Source: Streptomyces europaeiscabiei (GTDB lineage: Bacteria > Actinomycetota > Actinomycetes > Streptomycetales > Streptomycetaceae). Taken from it: DNA of 64,000 bases. Of this stretch, positions 8,083 through 15,938 are shown piece by piece (the first letter of the stretch is position 1; every line of letters begins with the position of its first letter). The position numbers were made by a program, and so were the translations under genes. The notes beneath the pieces were generated by a model. That model was not told where the DNA came from. It ran no database searches and saw nothing but the letters and a program-made list of their open reading frames with translations. The stretch covers positions 3,724,001 through 3,788,000 of the forward strand of contig NZ_CP107841.1 in assembly GCF_036346855.1 (NCBI RefSeq), written 5' to 3'.

Positions 8083-9084
8083 TCAGCGACCGGACGCGGC
8101 CCGGCCCCGCCGGTACAGGATGCCCCCACCCGCGATCAGCGCGAGGCTGGCGGCCCCGGCGGCGAGCAGAACCTCACGGTCACTGCCGGTCTCGGGGAGG
8201 GTGGGGGGCGGGTCCGTCGGGGGGTGGCTGGTGGGCGGCTTGTCCGTCGGAGGCCTGTCGGTCGGCGGCTTGGTCGCGGGGGGCCCGGCCGTCGGCGGCG
8301 CGTGGGTCGGGGGCTTGGTCGTCGGCGGCGCGTGGGTCGGAGGCTTGGTCGTCGGAGGCTTGGTCGGCGGCTGGTGTGGGGGCTTGGTCGGCGGGGTGTC
8401 GCCGTAGCCGCCCTCGGTGTCCTCGTCGGTGTCCGGAGCGTCGCCGTAATCGCTCGGGGAGTCGTCGTAGCCGCCCCCGGTGTCCTCGTCGGTGTCCGGA
8501 GCGTCGCCGTAATCGCTCGGGGAGTCGTCGTAGCCGCCCCCGGTGTCCTCGTCGGTGTCCGGAGCGTCGCCATGGTCGCTCGGGGAGCCGCCGTAATCGC
8601 TCGGGGAGTCGTCGTAGCCGCTCTGGGCGCCGTCGTGGTTGTCGTGGGCGCCGTCGTCCCACTGGTTCGTGTACTCCTCGTACTCGTCGTACTTCTCGTA
8701 CGCGTCGGGCTGCGTGTACTCCTCGTACGCCTGCTCCCAGGAGTCCTCGGGGTCCGTCGCCGGGGCCGCGGAGTACTGGGGCTCCGCCACCGGAGTGGTG
8801 TGGCGCTCCGGGGCGCTCCGGGGGCTCTCCGGGGCGTGGTCGCCGGTGTTGCCGCACTTGTTGCCGATGGTCGGGTTGCCGACGGCCGCAGCGTCGACCG
8901 TGTTGCCGCAGATGTTCACCGGGATGGTGACCGGCACCTCGACCGCGTTGCCCGACGCGACGCCGGGCGAGTTCGAGGCGGCCCCGTGCGCGCCCGTGTC
9001 CGCGAGCACGGGCGTGCCGTAGAGGGACAGCAGGCCCGTCGTCGCGGCGGCCACGACCATTCTCTTGCGCAGGGTCTGTCGCAT
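8083..9084 (-). CDS. LPETG-anchored chaplin with one chaplin domain and acidic repeat linker
   Basis: A 333-residue wall-anchored protein. ATG 9084 has an AGGAAG site upstream. A Sec signal (to about residue 29, ending VLADTG) precedes a single chaplin domain (about 30-80) with two Cys in ICGN and KCGN. The middle is rich in Asp, Tyr and Glu and contains about three 21-residue repeats of the type SPSDYGDAPDTDEDT, then a Pro/Thr/Lys wall-spanning stretch, LPETG at 296-300, a hydrophobic helix and a YRRGR tail. Long chaplins ChpA-C of S. coelicolor carry two chaplin domains; this one has one. Position beside a short chaplin and rodlins matches chpA. It should anchor amyloid chaplin fibres to aerial hyphae. 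Confidence 0.88.
   Translation of the reverse strand: MRQTLRKRMVVAAATTGLLSLYGTPVLADTGAHGAASNSPGVASGNAVEVPVTIPVNICGNTVDAAAVGNPTIGNKCGNTGDHAPESPRSAPERHTTPVAEPQYSAAPATDPEDSWEQAYEEYTQPDAYEKYDEYEEYTNQWDDGAHDNHDGAQSGYDDSPSDYGGSPSDHGDAPDTDEDTGGGYDDSPSDYGDAPDTDEDTGGGYDDSPSDYGDAPDTDEDTEGGYGDTPPTKPPHQPPTKPPTTKPPTHAPPTTKPPTHAPPTAGPPATKPPTDRPPTDKPPTSHPPTDPPPTLPETGSDREVLLAAGAASLALIAGGGILYRRGRAASGR
8408..8596. repeat. 63-bp tandem repeat in the long chaplin gene
   Basis: Three copies with 63-bp period begin at 8408, 8471 and 8534. The first two are nearly identical; the third diverges near 8570. Each encodes 21 residues rich in Asp, Ser and Tyr. Confidence 0.85.
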
Positions 9085-9195
9085 CTCGTTTTTCTTCCTG
9101 CTCGAAGAAGTGGGAAAAGCCGGCCTTGGAGCCGCTGAGGACATTCCAAGACCGGCTGAGGCACAGCCGAACGGCTGGCGCGATGCGCTACGACG

Positions 9196-9429
9196 TCAGT
9201 CGTTGACGCAGACGTTGCCGGCTGCCGGGTTGAGCAGGCCGATGATGGTGATGGAGTTGCCACACACGTTGATCGGGATGTGGACAGGAACCTGAACCAC
9301 GTTGCCCGAGAGGACACCCGGGGAACCGATGGCGGCGCCCTTGGCCTCCGCGTCGGCGACGGCCGGGGTGGCCAGACCCACGGCCATGATCACGCCGGCA
9401 ACGACAGCAGCGCTCTTCTTGAGCTTCAC
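9196..9429 (-). CDS. chpD: Short chaplin
   Basis: A 77-residue secreted protein. GTG 9429 is chosen because AGAAGGGA lies six bases upstream and the resulting length fits short chaplins; an upstream ATG at 9453 would add eight polar residues. A Sec signal ends near VADAEA. The mature chaplin domain contains GSPGVLSGNVVQVPVHIP and two Cys (NVCGN, GNVCVND) for an intramolecular disulfide. Short chaplins self-assemble into surface-active amyloid fibres on aerial hyphae and spores. The symbol rests on position next to a long chaplin and rodlins, as in S. coelicolor, and could be wrong among chpD-H. Confidence 0.88.
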   Translation of the reverse strand: MKLKKSAAVVAGVIMAVGLATPAVADAEAKGAAIGSPGVLSGNVVQVPVHIPINVCGNSITIIGLLNPAAGNVCVND

Positions 9430-9554
9430 TTCATTTCCCTTCTCTGCGGCCATGCCTCAATTGACGGCCGAAACCGAGCGAGCACAGCATGAACGGCTCG
9501 CATCATGACCCGCAGTCTGCGAACGAGGAATAGACACAGGAAGAAACTGAGGAA

Positions 9555-9590
9555 CGCGGGGAGTCGGGTAATTCACCCGATCGCCCCGCG
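9555..9590. promoter_or_regulatory. Two-part hairpin upstream of the short chaplin gene
   Basis: CGCGGGG (9555-9561) pairs with CCCCGCG (9584-9590), and inside it TCGGGT (9564-9569) pairs with ACCCGA (9575-9580). It lies about 125 bp upstream of the chaplin start. It may be a read-through terminator or part of the promoter region; function is inference. Confidence 0.45.
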
Positions 9591-9650
9591 AAATTGTCGA
9601 ACAGTCATATCGGCGCCACCCGAATGGTCCTGCCCCGATGACAGACGAAG

Positions 9651-9687
9651 GGCTCGGGCCGCACGCAGCGCGTGGGCGGCCCGAGCC
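9651..9687 (-). terminator. Terminator of the minus-strand rodlin gene
   Basis: A perfect 12-bp stem, GGCTCGGGCCGC (9651-9662) with GCGGCCCGAGCC (9676-9687), begins 16 bp after the rodlin stop in the direction of transcription. There is no long T-run, as is common in Streptomyces. Confidence 0.75.
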
Positions 9688-9703
9688 GTTCCTCGAACTA
9701 CGA

Positions 9704-10111
9704 TCAGCCGTTGTTGTTGCCGTTGCCGTTGTCCGAGAGGATCGGGATGTCGGACAGGATGTGCGACAGTGGCTCGTCACCCTTGGCCTGGGTGGAGTTC
9801 TCGGTGCACTGCTGGTTCTGCGGGGCGGACAGGATCGGGATGTCCTGAACAGCAGCACCCACGGCGCCGATTCCGCCGACGTTGGCCTTGAGCGGCAGGC
9901 CGATGCAGGGCTTGTTGAGTGAGCCCTGGACCAGCGAGAGCTGCGGGCTCATGTCGCCCTTGGTCACGGAGTTGCCGAACGCCTGGCTGGCACCGTTGCC
10001 GCTGAAGGACGTGGTCCCACCGTCGTCGGCGAGCGCCTGGGGAGCGGCGGCGGCTGCGAGGCCGGTGATGGAAGCGGCGACCGCGACTGCTGCCATTGCC
10101 TTCTTGAGCAT
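9704..10111 (-). CDS. rdlA: Rodlin (RdlA position)
   Basis: A 135-residue rodlin. ATG 10111 has AGGAAAGGA upstream. A Sec signal ends at QALADDGG; the mature part carries the rodlin signatures [27 protein letters not shown] and [13 protein letters not shown] with two conserved Cys, and ends in an Asn/Gly-rich tail. Rodlins form the paired rodlets of the sheath on aerial hyphae and spores together with chaplins. It is transcribed divergently from the next rodlin, as rdlA/rdlB are in S. coelicolor. Its middle 130 bp match the third rodlin almost base for base in inverted orientation. Confidence 0.9.
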   Translation of the reverse strand: MLKKAMAAVAVAASITGLAAAAAPQALADDGGTTSFSGNGASQAFGNSVTKGDMSPQLSLVQGSLNKPCIGLPLKANVGGIGAVGAAVQDIPILSAPQNQQCTENSTQAKGDEPLSHILSDIPILSDNGNGNNNG

Positions 10112-10364
10112 TTCGCATTCCTTTCCTGGCGGACCCGCGGGTCCATGCTCTGGCAGCAACGGCGGCACACCCCTACCGGTTTCGGCACATCACCCGTTCA
10201 GCCCGCTCACGCCTGCGCATTCCGGGGGATCGGAAACGCTCCGTACGCCCCTTTGTCACTCCGCCGCATGGGCTGACGGAGTGAATCAGAGCAACCGGGG
10301 AGTCACTGGGGAAGTTGTCCATGGCGCTCCGGTGGAACGGGGTTCTTCCAGAAGGGAATCGCAA
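10112..10364. promoter_or_regulatory. Divergent rodlin promoter region
   Basis: These 253 bp separate two divergent rodlin genes. The rodlin ribosome sites are clear (AGGAAAGGA on the minus side, AGAAGGGA on the plus side). No sigma-factor consensus was read with confidence. Confidence 0.4.
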
Positions 10365-10781
10365 GTGATCAAGAAGATTATGGCCGCAGCGACGATCGCC
10401 GCCTCTGTCGTCGGAGCCTCGGCCGCCGCCGCGCCCCATGCGGTCGCCGACGACGGCGGCACCACGACCTTCAGCGGGAACGACGCCCAGCAGGTGTACG
10501 GCAACTCGGCGACGTACGGCAACATGAGCCCGCAGATGGCGCTGATCCAGGGCTCGTTCAACAAGCCCTGCATCGCCCTGCCGGCCAAGCTCAACGTCGG
10601 CGGCATCGGCGCCGCCGGAGTCGCCCTTCAGGACATCCCGATCCTGTCCGCCCCGCAGAACCAGCAGTGCACCGAGAACTCCACCCAGGCCAAGGGTGAC
10701 GAGCCGCTGTCGCACCTCCTGTCCGACATCCCGATCCTCTCGGACAACGGCAACGGAAACGGCAACGGCCGCGGGAAGTAG
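10365..10781 (+). CDS. rdlB: Rodlin (RdlB position)
   Basis: A 138-residue rodlin beginning at GTG 10365 (AGAAGGGA upstream). It has a Sec signal, then GGTTTFSGNDAQQVYGNSA, MSPQMALIQGSFNKPCIALP and [13 protein letters not shown]. It differs from the other two copies in its N-terminal half but shares with the third rodlin a stretch of about 135 identical bases in the C-terminal half. Role is as for the other rodlins: an insoluble rodlet protein of the hydrophobic sheath. The rdlB name follows position and divergence only. Confidence 0.88.
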   Translation: MIKKIMAAATIAASVVGASAAAAPHAVADDGGTTTFSGNDAQQVYGNSATYGNMSPQMALIQGSFNKPCIALPAKLNVGGIGAAGVALQDIPILSAPQNQQCTENSTQAKGDEPLSHLLSDIPILSDNGNGNGNGRGK

Positions 10782-10802
10782 CCCGACGCCACCACCACAT
10801 GG

Positions 10803-10830
10803 GTGGGTCTCCCACCGCTCGGTGACCCAC
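10803..10830 (+). terminator. Hairpin after the second rodlin
   Basis: GTGGGTC (10803-10809) pairs with GACCCAC (10824-10830), 21 bp after the stop codon. Weak stem, 7 bp. Confidence 0.5.
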
Positions 10831-10859
10831 TGACGATACCCAAGTGCCGCGATAAGCCG

Positions 10860-10876
10860 CCTATTGCGCCAATAGG
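10860..10876. promoter_or_regulatory. Palindrome CCTATTG-CGC-CAATAGG upstream of the third rodlin
   Basis: A perfect 7-bp inverted repeat with 3-bp spacer, about 85 bp before the third rodlin start. Candidate operator. A second small inverted repeat, ACTCCG/CGGAGT (10924-10938), falls in the presumed leader. Confidence 0.4.
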
Positions 10877-10961
10877 GGCAATCAACGCAACTGTTTGCCG
10901 GATGCGCTGTTGATCAGGGCGCAACTCCGCAACGGAGTCCGCTTTCCGAAAGGGATCGAAC

Positions 10962-11390
10962 ATGAAGAAGCTGTGGGCTACCGCGGCTGTTGCCGCTTCC
11001 ATTGCCGGCCTTGCGGCCACCACCGCCCCCCAGGCGCTGGCTGACGACGGTGGGACCACGTCCTTCAGCGGCAACGGTGCCAGCCAGGCGTTCGGCAACT
11101 CCGTGACCAAGGGCGACATGAGCCCGCAGCTCTCGCTGGTCCAGGGCTCACTCAACAAGCCCTGCATCGGCCTGCCGGCCAAGCTCAACGTCGGCGGCAT
11201 CGGCGCCGCCGGAGTCGCCCTTCAGGACATCCCGATCCTGTCCGCCCCGCAGAACCAGCAGTGCACCGAGAACTCCACCCAGGCCAAGGGTGACGAGCCG
11301 CTGTCGCACATCCTGTCCGACATCCCGATCCTCTCGGACAACGGCAACGGCAACAACAACGGCGGCGACAACGGCGCGAAGCACCACTGA
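10962..11390 (+). CDS. Third rodlin, mosaic of the other two
   Basis: A 142-residue rodlin with GAAAGGGA before ATG 10962. The signal peptide (MKKLWATAAVAASIAGLAA) is its own. From [10 protein letters not shown] to NKPCIGLP it equals the minus-strand rodlin; from AKLNVGGIGAAGVALQ to the second Cys it equals rdlB; near the C-terminus it returns to rdlA-like SHILSDIP and GNNNG. S. coelicolor has two rodlins, so this is an extra copy. The patchwork indicates gene conversion or recombination between paralogues. Confidence 0.9.
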   Translation: MKKLWATAAVAASIAGLAATTAPQALADDGGTTSFSGNGASQAFGNSVTKGDMSPQLSLVQGSLNKPCIGLPAKLNVGGIGAAGVALQDIPILSAPQNQQCTENSTQAKGDEPLSHILSDIPILSDNGNGNNNGGDNGAKHH

Positions 11391-11409
11391 CGCCACCACC
11401 GCACGCACG

Positions 11410-11445
11410 GAAGCGGGTCGCCGAGTTCATCGGCGGCCCGCTTTC
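11410..11445. terminator. Bidirectional terminator between rodlin and acyl-CoA ligase
   Basis: GAAGCGGG pairs with CCCGCTTTC and inner GCCG pairs with CGGC. It lies 19 bp after the rodlin stop and 28 bp before the end of the convergent ligase gene. Confidence 0.65.
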
Positions 11446-11473
11446 CTGTGGCCGGACAGGTGTCGGCCCCGGC

Positions 11474-13399
11474 TCACTTCTTCGCGTACAGCGACTCGAT
11501 CGCCGCCGCGTACGCCGCCATGACCGCGTGGCGTTTGATCTTCATCGAGGGGGTGAGCAGGCCGTTCTCCTCGTTGAACTCGCCTTCCACCACCTTGAAC
11601 TCGCGGATGGACTCGGCGCGGGAGACGGCCTGGTTGGCGTAGTCGACGGCCTGCTGAACGTCGGCGCGCATCCGGGGGTCCGCGACGATCTCGGAGAGCG
11701 GGGTGTCCGGGGACATGCCGCGGACGTGGAGCCAGTGGGTGACGTCCTCGGGGTCGAGGGTGATGAGGGCGGCGACGAAGGGGCGGTTGTCGCCGACGAC
11801 GATGCACTGGCCGACCGGCGGCCGGCTGCGCAGCCGGTCCTCCAGGACGGCTGGGGAAACGTTCTTTCCTCCGGAGGTGACGAGGATGTCCTTCTTGCGG
11901 CCGGTGATGGTGAGGTAGCCGTCCTCGTCGAGGGCGCCGAGGTCGCCGGTGGCGAACCAGTCGTCGGTCAGGGCGGCGTCTGTGGCGACCGGGTTGTTCC
12001 AGTAGGTGCCGAAGACGATGCCGCCCTTGATGAGGACCTCGCCGTCGTCGGCGATGCGGATCGCGGTGCCGGGGACGGGCCGGCCGACGGTGCCGGGGCG
12101 GGGCTTGAGCGGCGGGACGATGGTGGCGGCCGCGGTGGTCTCGGTGAGGCCGTAGCCCTCGTAGACGATGATCCCGGCGGCGTAGAAGAAGAGGTTGAGG
12201 TCGCGGTCGAGCGGGGAGCCGCCGCTGATGGCGTAGCGCATCCGGCCGCCGAGCTCCCTGCGGATGCGGCGGTAGACCAGCAGGTCGTACAGAGCCCAGG
12301 CGGCGTACAGACCGGGGGTCGGGCCGGGGCCCTGGTCCAGGAACCTGTCGAGGTGGGCGCGGGCGAAGCGGACGCCGAGGCGGTGGCCGCGGTCGAAGGA
12401 GGCACCGCGGCCGATGCGTTCGGCGGTGGCGCGGCCCGTGGCGTGTATCCGCTCGAAGAGGTACGGGACGCCGACCAGGAAGGTGGGGCGGAACTTCTTG
12501 AGCGCGGGCCGCAGTTCGTCGGGCTTGATGCTCGGGCAGTGGCCGATCTCGATGCGGGCCATCAGACAGGCGATCTGGATCGTACGGCCGAGGATGTGGG
12601 CGAGCGGGAGGAAGAGGAGGGTGGAGGCGACCTGACCGGAGATCTCCTTGAAGATCGGGTGGAGCAGTTCGACCGTGTTGGCGGCCTCCGCGTGGAGGTT
12701 GGCGTGGGTGAGGACGCAGCCCTTGGGGCGGCCGGTGGTGCCGGAGGTGTAGCAGATGGTCGCGGCCGTGTCGGGGGTGAGGGCCGCGCGGCGCTTGGTG
12801 ACCTCGCCGTCGGGGACGCCCCGGCCCAGGTCGGCGAGGTGGGCGAGGGCCTCCCGGTCGATCTGCCAGACGTGCGGGGGCTGGGAGTGGCGGGCGGTGG
12901 CGGTGGCGACGGCCTCCGCGTTCTCGGCTGCCTCCGCGACCACGAAGCGGGAGCCGGAGTCGCGGACGATCCACTCGATCTGCTCGGGCGAGGACGTGGC
13001 GTAGATGGGGACGGACTGGCCGCCGGCCGCCCAGACGGCGAAGTCGAGGACCGTCCACTCGTAGCGGGTGCGGGACATCACCGCGACACGACCGCCCGGT
13101 TCGAGGCCGGCGGCGATCAACCCCTTGGCGGTGGCGGTGACTTCGCGGGCGAAGGCGGCGGCGGTCACCGGGTGGTAGGTGCCGTGGCGGTCGGCGCGGC
13201 GCAGGACCACCGCGTCGGGGGCCTCGGTGGCGTTGACGAAGGGGAGGTCGGCGATGCTGCCGCTCGTCGGGCGGGGTGCGAGGGCGGGCGTGCTCGCCTC
13301 GCGGACGACGCCCTGCGCGTCCTTGACGACCTCGACCTTGACACGGTCGGTCAGGCCGCCGCGCTGCTTCGCCCGGTTCAAGTCCCTGCGTACGCCCAT
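11474..13399 (-). CDS. Long-chain fatty-acid-CoA ligase (AMP-forming)
   Basis: A 641-residue ANL-superfamily enzyme, FadD15-like. ATG 13399 is preceded by GGGAG. The AMP-binding P-loop YTSGTTGRPKG lies near residue 220, the core motif YEGYGLTETTA near 405, and the hinge region TGRKKD plus a C-terminal KIKRH with catalytic Lys follow. It activates long-chain fatty acids to acyl-adenylate and then acyl-CoA for beta-oxidation or lipid synthesis. It stands alone. Two tandem 14-bp palindromes lie 31-61 bp upstream of its start and suggest control by a TetR-type fatty-acid regulator. Confidence 0.92.
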   Translation of the reverse strand: MGVRRDLNRAKQRGGLTDRVKVEVVKDAQGVVREASTPALAPRPTSGSIADLPFVNATEAPDAVVLRRADRHGTYHPVTAAAFAREVTATAKGLIAAGLEPGGRVAVMSRTRYEWTVLDFAVWAAGGQSVPIYATSSPEQIEWIVRDSGSRFVVAEAAENAEAVATATARHSQPPHVWQIDREALAHLADLGRGVPDGEVTKRRAALTPDTAATICYTSGTTGRPKGCVLTHANLHAEAANTVELLHPIFKEISGQVASTLLFLPLAHILGRTIQIACLMARIEIGHCPSIKPDELRPALKKFRPTFLVGVPYLFERIHATGRATAERIGRGASFDRGHRLGVRFARAHLDRFLDQGPGPTPGLYAAWALYDLLVYRRIRRELGGRMRYAISGGSPLDRDLNLFFYAAGIIVYEGYGLTETTAAATIVPPLKPRPGTVGRPVPGTAIRIADDGEVLIKGGIVFGTYWNNPVATDAALTDDWFATGDLGALDEDGYLTITGRKKDILVTSGGKNVSPAVLEDRLRSRPPVGQCIVVGDNRPFVAALITLDPEDVTHWLHVRGMSPDTPLSEIVADPRMRADVQQAVDYANQAVSRAESIREFKVVEGEFNEENGLLTPSMKIKRHAVMAAYAAAIESLYAKK

Positions 13400-13430
13400 C
13401 ACCGCTCCCCGAGGCCCCACGACCACTTCA

Positions 13431-13460
13431 TTACCGACGAGTAAACTTACCGGTGCGTAA
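13431..13460. promoter_or_regulatory. Two tandem TTACCG-N4-GTAA operators
   Basis: TTACCGACGAGTAA (13431-13444) and TTACCGGTGCGTAA (13447-13460) are each TTAC-N6-GTAA inverted repeats, spaced 16 bp centre to centre. They lie just upstream of the acyl-CoA ligase. Such twin sites are typical of cooperative TetR-family binding. Confidence 0.7.
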
Positions 13461-13522
13461 GAATTTTTCAATGGTTCGGTCAGACTCCGGAGGCCGGGTG
13501 GGGCGTGTGATAGGCCTGGATC

Positions 13523-14155
13523 ATGCGCCCCCACCGCCTCAGGTCCTTCCTGATCTCCGTCCCGGTCTCCGTCTGCCTCTCGTCCGCCCTGGCTCTGTCC
13601 GGTGCCGTGCCGGCCGTCGCCGTGTCCTCCTCCGCCTCCGCTCCCCCTCGTACGGCTGCGGGCCCCCGGTCGCTCACCGTGCTGACGGATCTCTTCGCCG
13701 AGCGGCTGCTCGTCGCGGACAAGGTGGCGGCGGCCAAGTACGGGACGGCCACGCCCATCGACGACCCCGTACGGGAGAAGGCGATCCTGGACGACGTGGC
13801 CGGGCGGGCGGTCGGGCTCGGCCTCGATCCGGATGCCGTGACCGCCGTGTTCCGGGACCAGATCGAGGCCAACAAGCTGGTGCAGCGCGGCCTTTACGCC
13901 CGCTGGGACGCACATCCGCAGGAGCGGCCCACCGAGCGACCTGACCTGGTGAAGGAGGTGCGGCCGGTGCTGGACCGGATCACCACGCAGCTGCTGACCG
14001 CGCTCCAGGAGACGGAGTCCCGGCGGGCCGGGGCGCCGTGCGAGCCCTGGCTGCGGGTGGCGGCGGCACGGTCCGCGTTCGTACACCGGCTGGACCTGCT
14101 GCACGGGGAGGGGCTGGCACGCGCGCTGCCGTCGGTGTGCGGGACGAGGCGCTAG
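13523..14155 (+). CDS. Secreted chorismate mutase (AroQ gamma class)
   Basis: A 210-residue protein with a Sec signal (SVPVSVCLSSALALSG, cleavage near residue 33) and an all-helical chorismate mutase domain: LTDLFAERLLVADKVAAAKY, then DPVREKAILDD and FRDQIEANKLVQRGLYARW. These supply the Arg/Lys/Glu residues that bind chorismate in the exported AroQ-gamma enzymes such as that of M. tuberculosis. It converts chorismate to prephenate outside the cytoplasm; the physiological reason is unclear. Two Cys near the C-terminus could form a disulfide. The 3' end is part of a 30-33 bp tandem duplication shared with the convergent gene. Confidence 0.85.
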   Translation: MRPHRLRSFLISVPVSVCLSSALALSGAVPAVAVSSSASAPPRTAAGPRSLTVLTDLFAERLLVADKVAAAKYGTATPIDDPVREKAILDDVAGRAVGLGLDPDAVTAVFRDQIEANKLVQRGLYARWDAHPQERPTERPDLVKEVRPVLDRITTQLLTALQETESRRAGAPCEPWLRVAAARSAFVHRLDLLHGEGLARALPSVCGTRR

Positions 14156-14196
14156 CTGCCCATCAGGGTGTGCGGGACGAGGCCCTAGCCCATCAG
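14134..14196. repeat. Tandem duplication across two convergent stop codons
   Basis: A 33-bp unit (14134-14166) is followed by a 30-bp near copy (14167-14196); both begin GGTGTGCGGGACGAGG and end CCCATCAG. Each contains the tail of the chorismate mutase gene and of the convergent lipoprotein gene, so the gene junction itself has been copied. Confidence 0.85.
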
Positions 14197-15780
14197 CCGG
14201 TCCGCCGTCCTGATCGCCTCGGCCAGGGCGCGCACGTCCTTGTCCTCTCGGTCCCTCGCCAAGTCGTCGGCCCGGTAACCCAGTCGGCGGAGGGTCGGGC
14301 GGGCCGGGAGGTCGGTCCAGCGGCTGTCCTCCTGGCGGAGGGCGTCGGCGAAGTAGGCCGCCACGGCGGCTACTTGGAGGCCGTACGGGGAGGCTTCCCA
14401 CAGGTCGTCGTGGAGTGCCGATGCCTCCAGGCCGGCCGACTCCTCGTGCGGTGTGCGGTTGCCGGGGTCCAGCCAGCGGACGGTGGCGGTGGCGAGGTGG
14501 CCGCCTTCGGTGCCCTTCTCGGTGCGGACGGCGTAGAGGGCGGTGACGGTGTGGCCGGGGCCGACCTCTCCGCCGTCCACACGGTCGTCGCGGAAGTCCT
14601 CGTCGGCGACCTGCCGGTTGTCGTAGCCGATCAGGCGGAACTCCTCGACCGTCGCCGGGTCGAAGGAGACCTGGGCCTTGGCGTCGCGGGCGGTGAGGTC
14701 GACGTGGCGCGGGAGTTCCTCGCAGAAGACCTCCTCGGCCTCCTCCTCGGTGGCGACGTAGGTGGTGTGGCCGTCTCCCTGGTCGGCGAGCTGTTCCATG
14801 AGCGCGTCGCCGTAGTCGCTGCCGACGCCCACCCCGAAGAGGGTGATGCCGTGTTCGCGGCGTTCGCTCGCGATGCGTTCGAGGATGGTCTCGGCGTCGG
14901 TGGAGCCGGTGTTGGCCAGGGCGTCGGAGAGAAGGACGACCCGGTTCGTCGCGCCCTTGCGCAGGCCCTCGACGGCGGTCTCGTAGCCGGTCTCGACGCC
15001 CGCCGCGAGGTTGGTGGAGGCGGTGGGTTCCAGGCTGTCGACCGCCTCACGGATCTCGCCCCGGTTGTCGTCGAGGCGGGTCATCGGCAGGACGGTCTCG
15101 GCCTCGTCGCTGAAGGTGACGATCGCGACGGAGTCGTCGTCGCGCAGCCGGTTCGTCATCGTGCGCAGGGCGTCCTGGGCGAGGTCGAGGCGGCCCGGTT
15201 CGGACATGGAGCCGGAGACGTCGATGACGAAGGTGAGGGCGGCGGACGGGCGCTTGCTGTCGCCCTCGGCGGCGCGTGTGGCCAGGCCGACGCGGACCAG
15301 GGACCAGTCCTCGTCAGCGGTGCGGGCGCCGTCGACGGTGACCGAGAAGCCGTCGCCGTCTGGGCGTTCGTAGTCCTGGCGGAAGCTGTTGACGAACTCC
15401 TCCGGGCGGACCGTCGACGGGTCGGGCAGGCTGCCGTCGTCCAGGGTGCGGCGGGCGTAGCCGTAGGAGGCGGTGTCGACGTCGAGGGCGAAGGTGGAGA
15501 GGTAGTCGGGGGACGGGGCGAAGTCGTCGGAGTCGTCGCCCTGTTGTTCGCCGCGCTGTTCGCCGGTGCCGGTGCCCTCGGGCGCGGGGGCCGGGAAGCC
15601 GTCCGCCTTGCCGCCCTGTCCCCGGTCGTGCGACGAGGAGTTGTTGCCGTCGCCGCTCGCGCTGCAGCCGGTGAGGAGCAGGGCTCCGGCCGCGCCCAGG
15701 GCGAGGAGTGTGGTACCCATCCGTCGCCGTGCCGTCGGCCTCGGCCTCGTCGTCGGCGTGCTCCTGCGATACGTGTGCAT
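14185..15780 (-). CDS. YfbK-like von Willebrand factor A lipoprotein
   Basis: A 531-residue lipoprotein. ATG 15780 has an AGGGGG site. The signal ends in the lipobox LLLTGC with Cys39. After an acidic linker comes a YfbK N-terminal region (STFALDVDTASYGYARRTL), then a vWA domain with the metal site DVSGSMS (187-193) and later TNLAAGVETGY and SDALAN pieces, and a C-terminal domain. The family is found anchored outside the membrane and thought to mediate metal-dependent protein contacts. Target unknown. It has no obvious operon partner. Confidence 0.87.
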   Translation of the reverse strand: MHTYRRSTPTTRPRPTARRRMGTTLLALGAAGALLLTGCSASGDGNNSSSHDRGQGGKADGFPAPAPEGTGTGEQRGEQQGDDSDDFAPSPDYLSTFALDVDTASYGYARRTLDDGSLPDPSTVRPEEFVNSFRQDYERPDGDGFSVTVDGARTADEDWSLVRVGLATRAAEGDSKRPSAALTFVIDVSGSMSEPGRLDLAQDALRTMTNRLRDDDSVAIVTFSDEAETVLPMTRLDDNRGEIREAVDSLEPTASTNLAAGVETGYETAVEGLRKGATNRVVLLSDALANTGSTDAETILERIASERREHGITLFGVGVGSDYGDALMEQLADQGDGHTTYVATEEEAEEVFCEELPRHVDLTARDAKAQVSFDPATVEEFRLIGYDNRQVADEDFRDDRVDGGEVGPGHTVTALYAVRTEKGTEGGHLATATVRWLDPGNRTPHEESAGLEASALHDDLWEASPYGLQVAAVAAYFADALRQEDSRWTDLPARPTLRRLGYRADDLARDREDKDVRALAEAIRTADRLMG

Positions 15781-15938
15781 CCGGGCCCCCTAGCCACGTC
15801 ATCTGTCGCCTTTCGTGGGCGACTGTTGTGACTGTGACGGCGGAGAGGGCCCGGATGTGCGCCACGGGGTGTTGCGGATGCGTCTCGAAGCGGCCACGGC
15901 GGGGGCCCGTCGAGACCGGTGGGTGATCCTCCGGTGAC

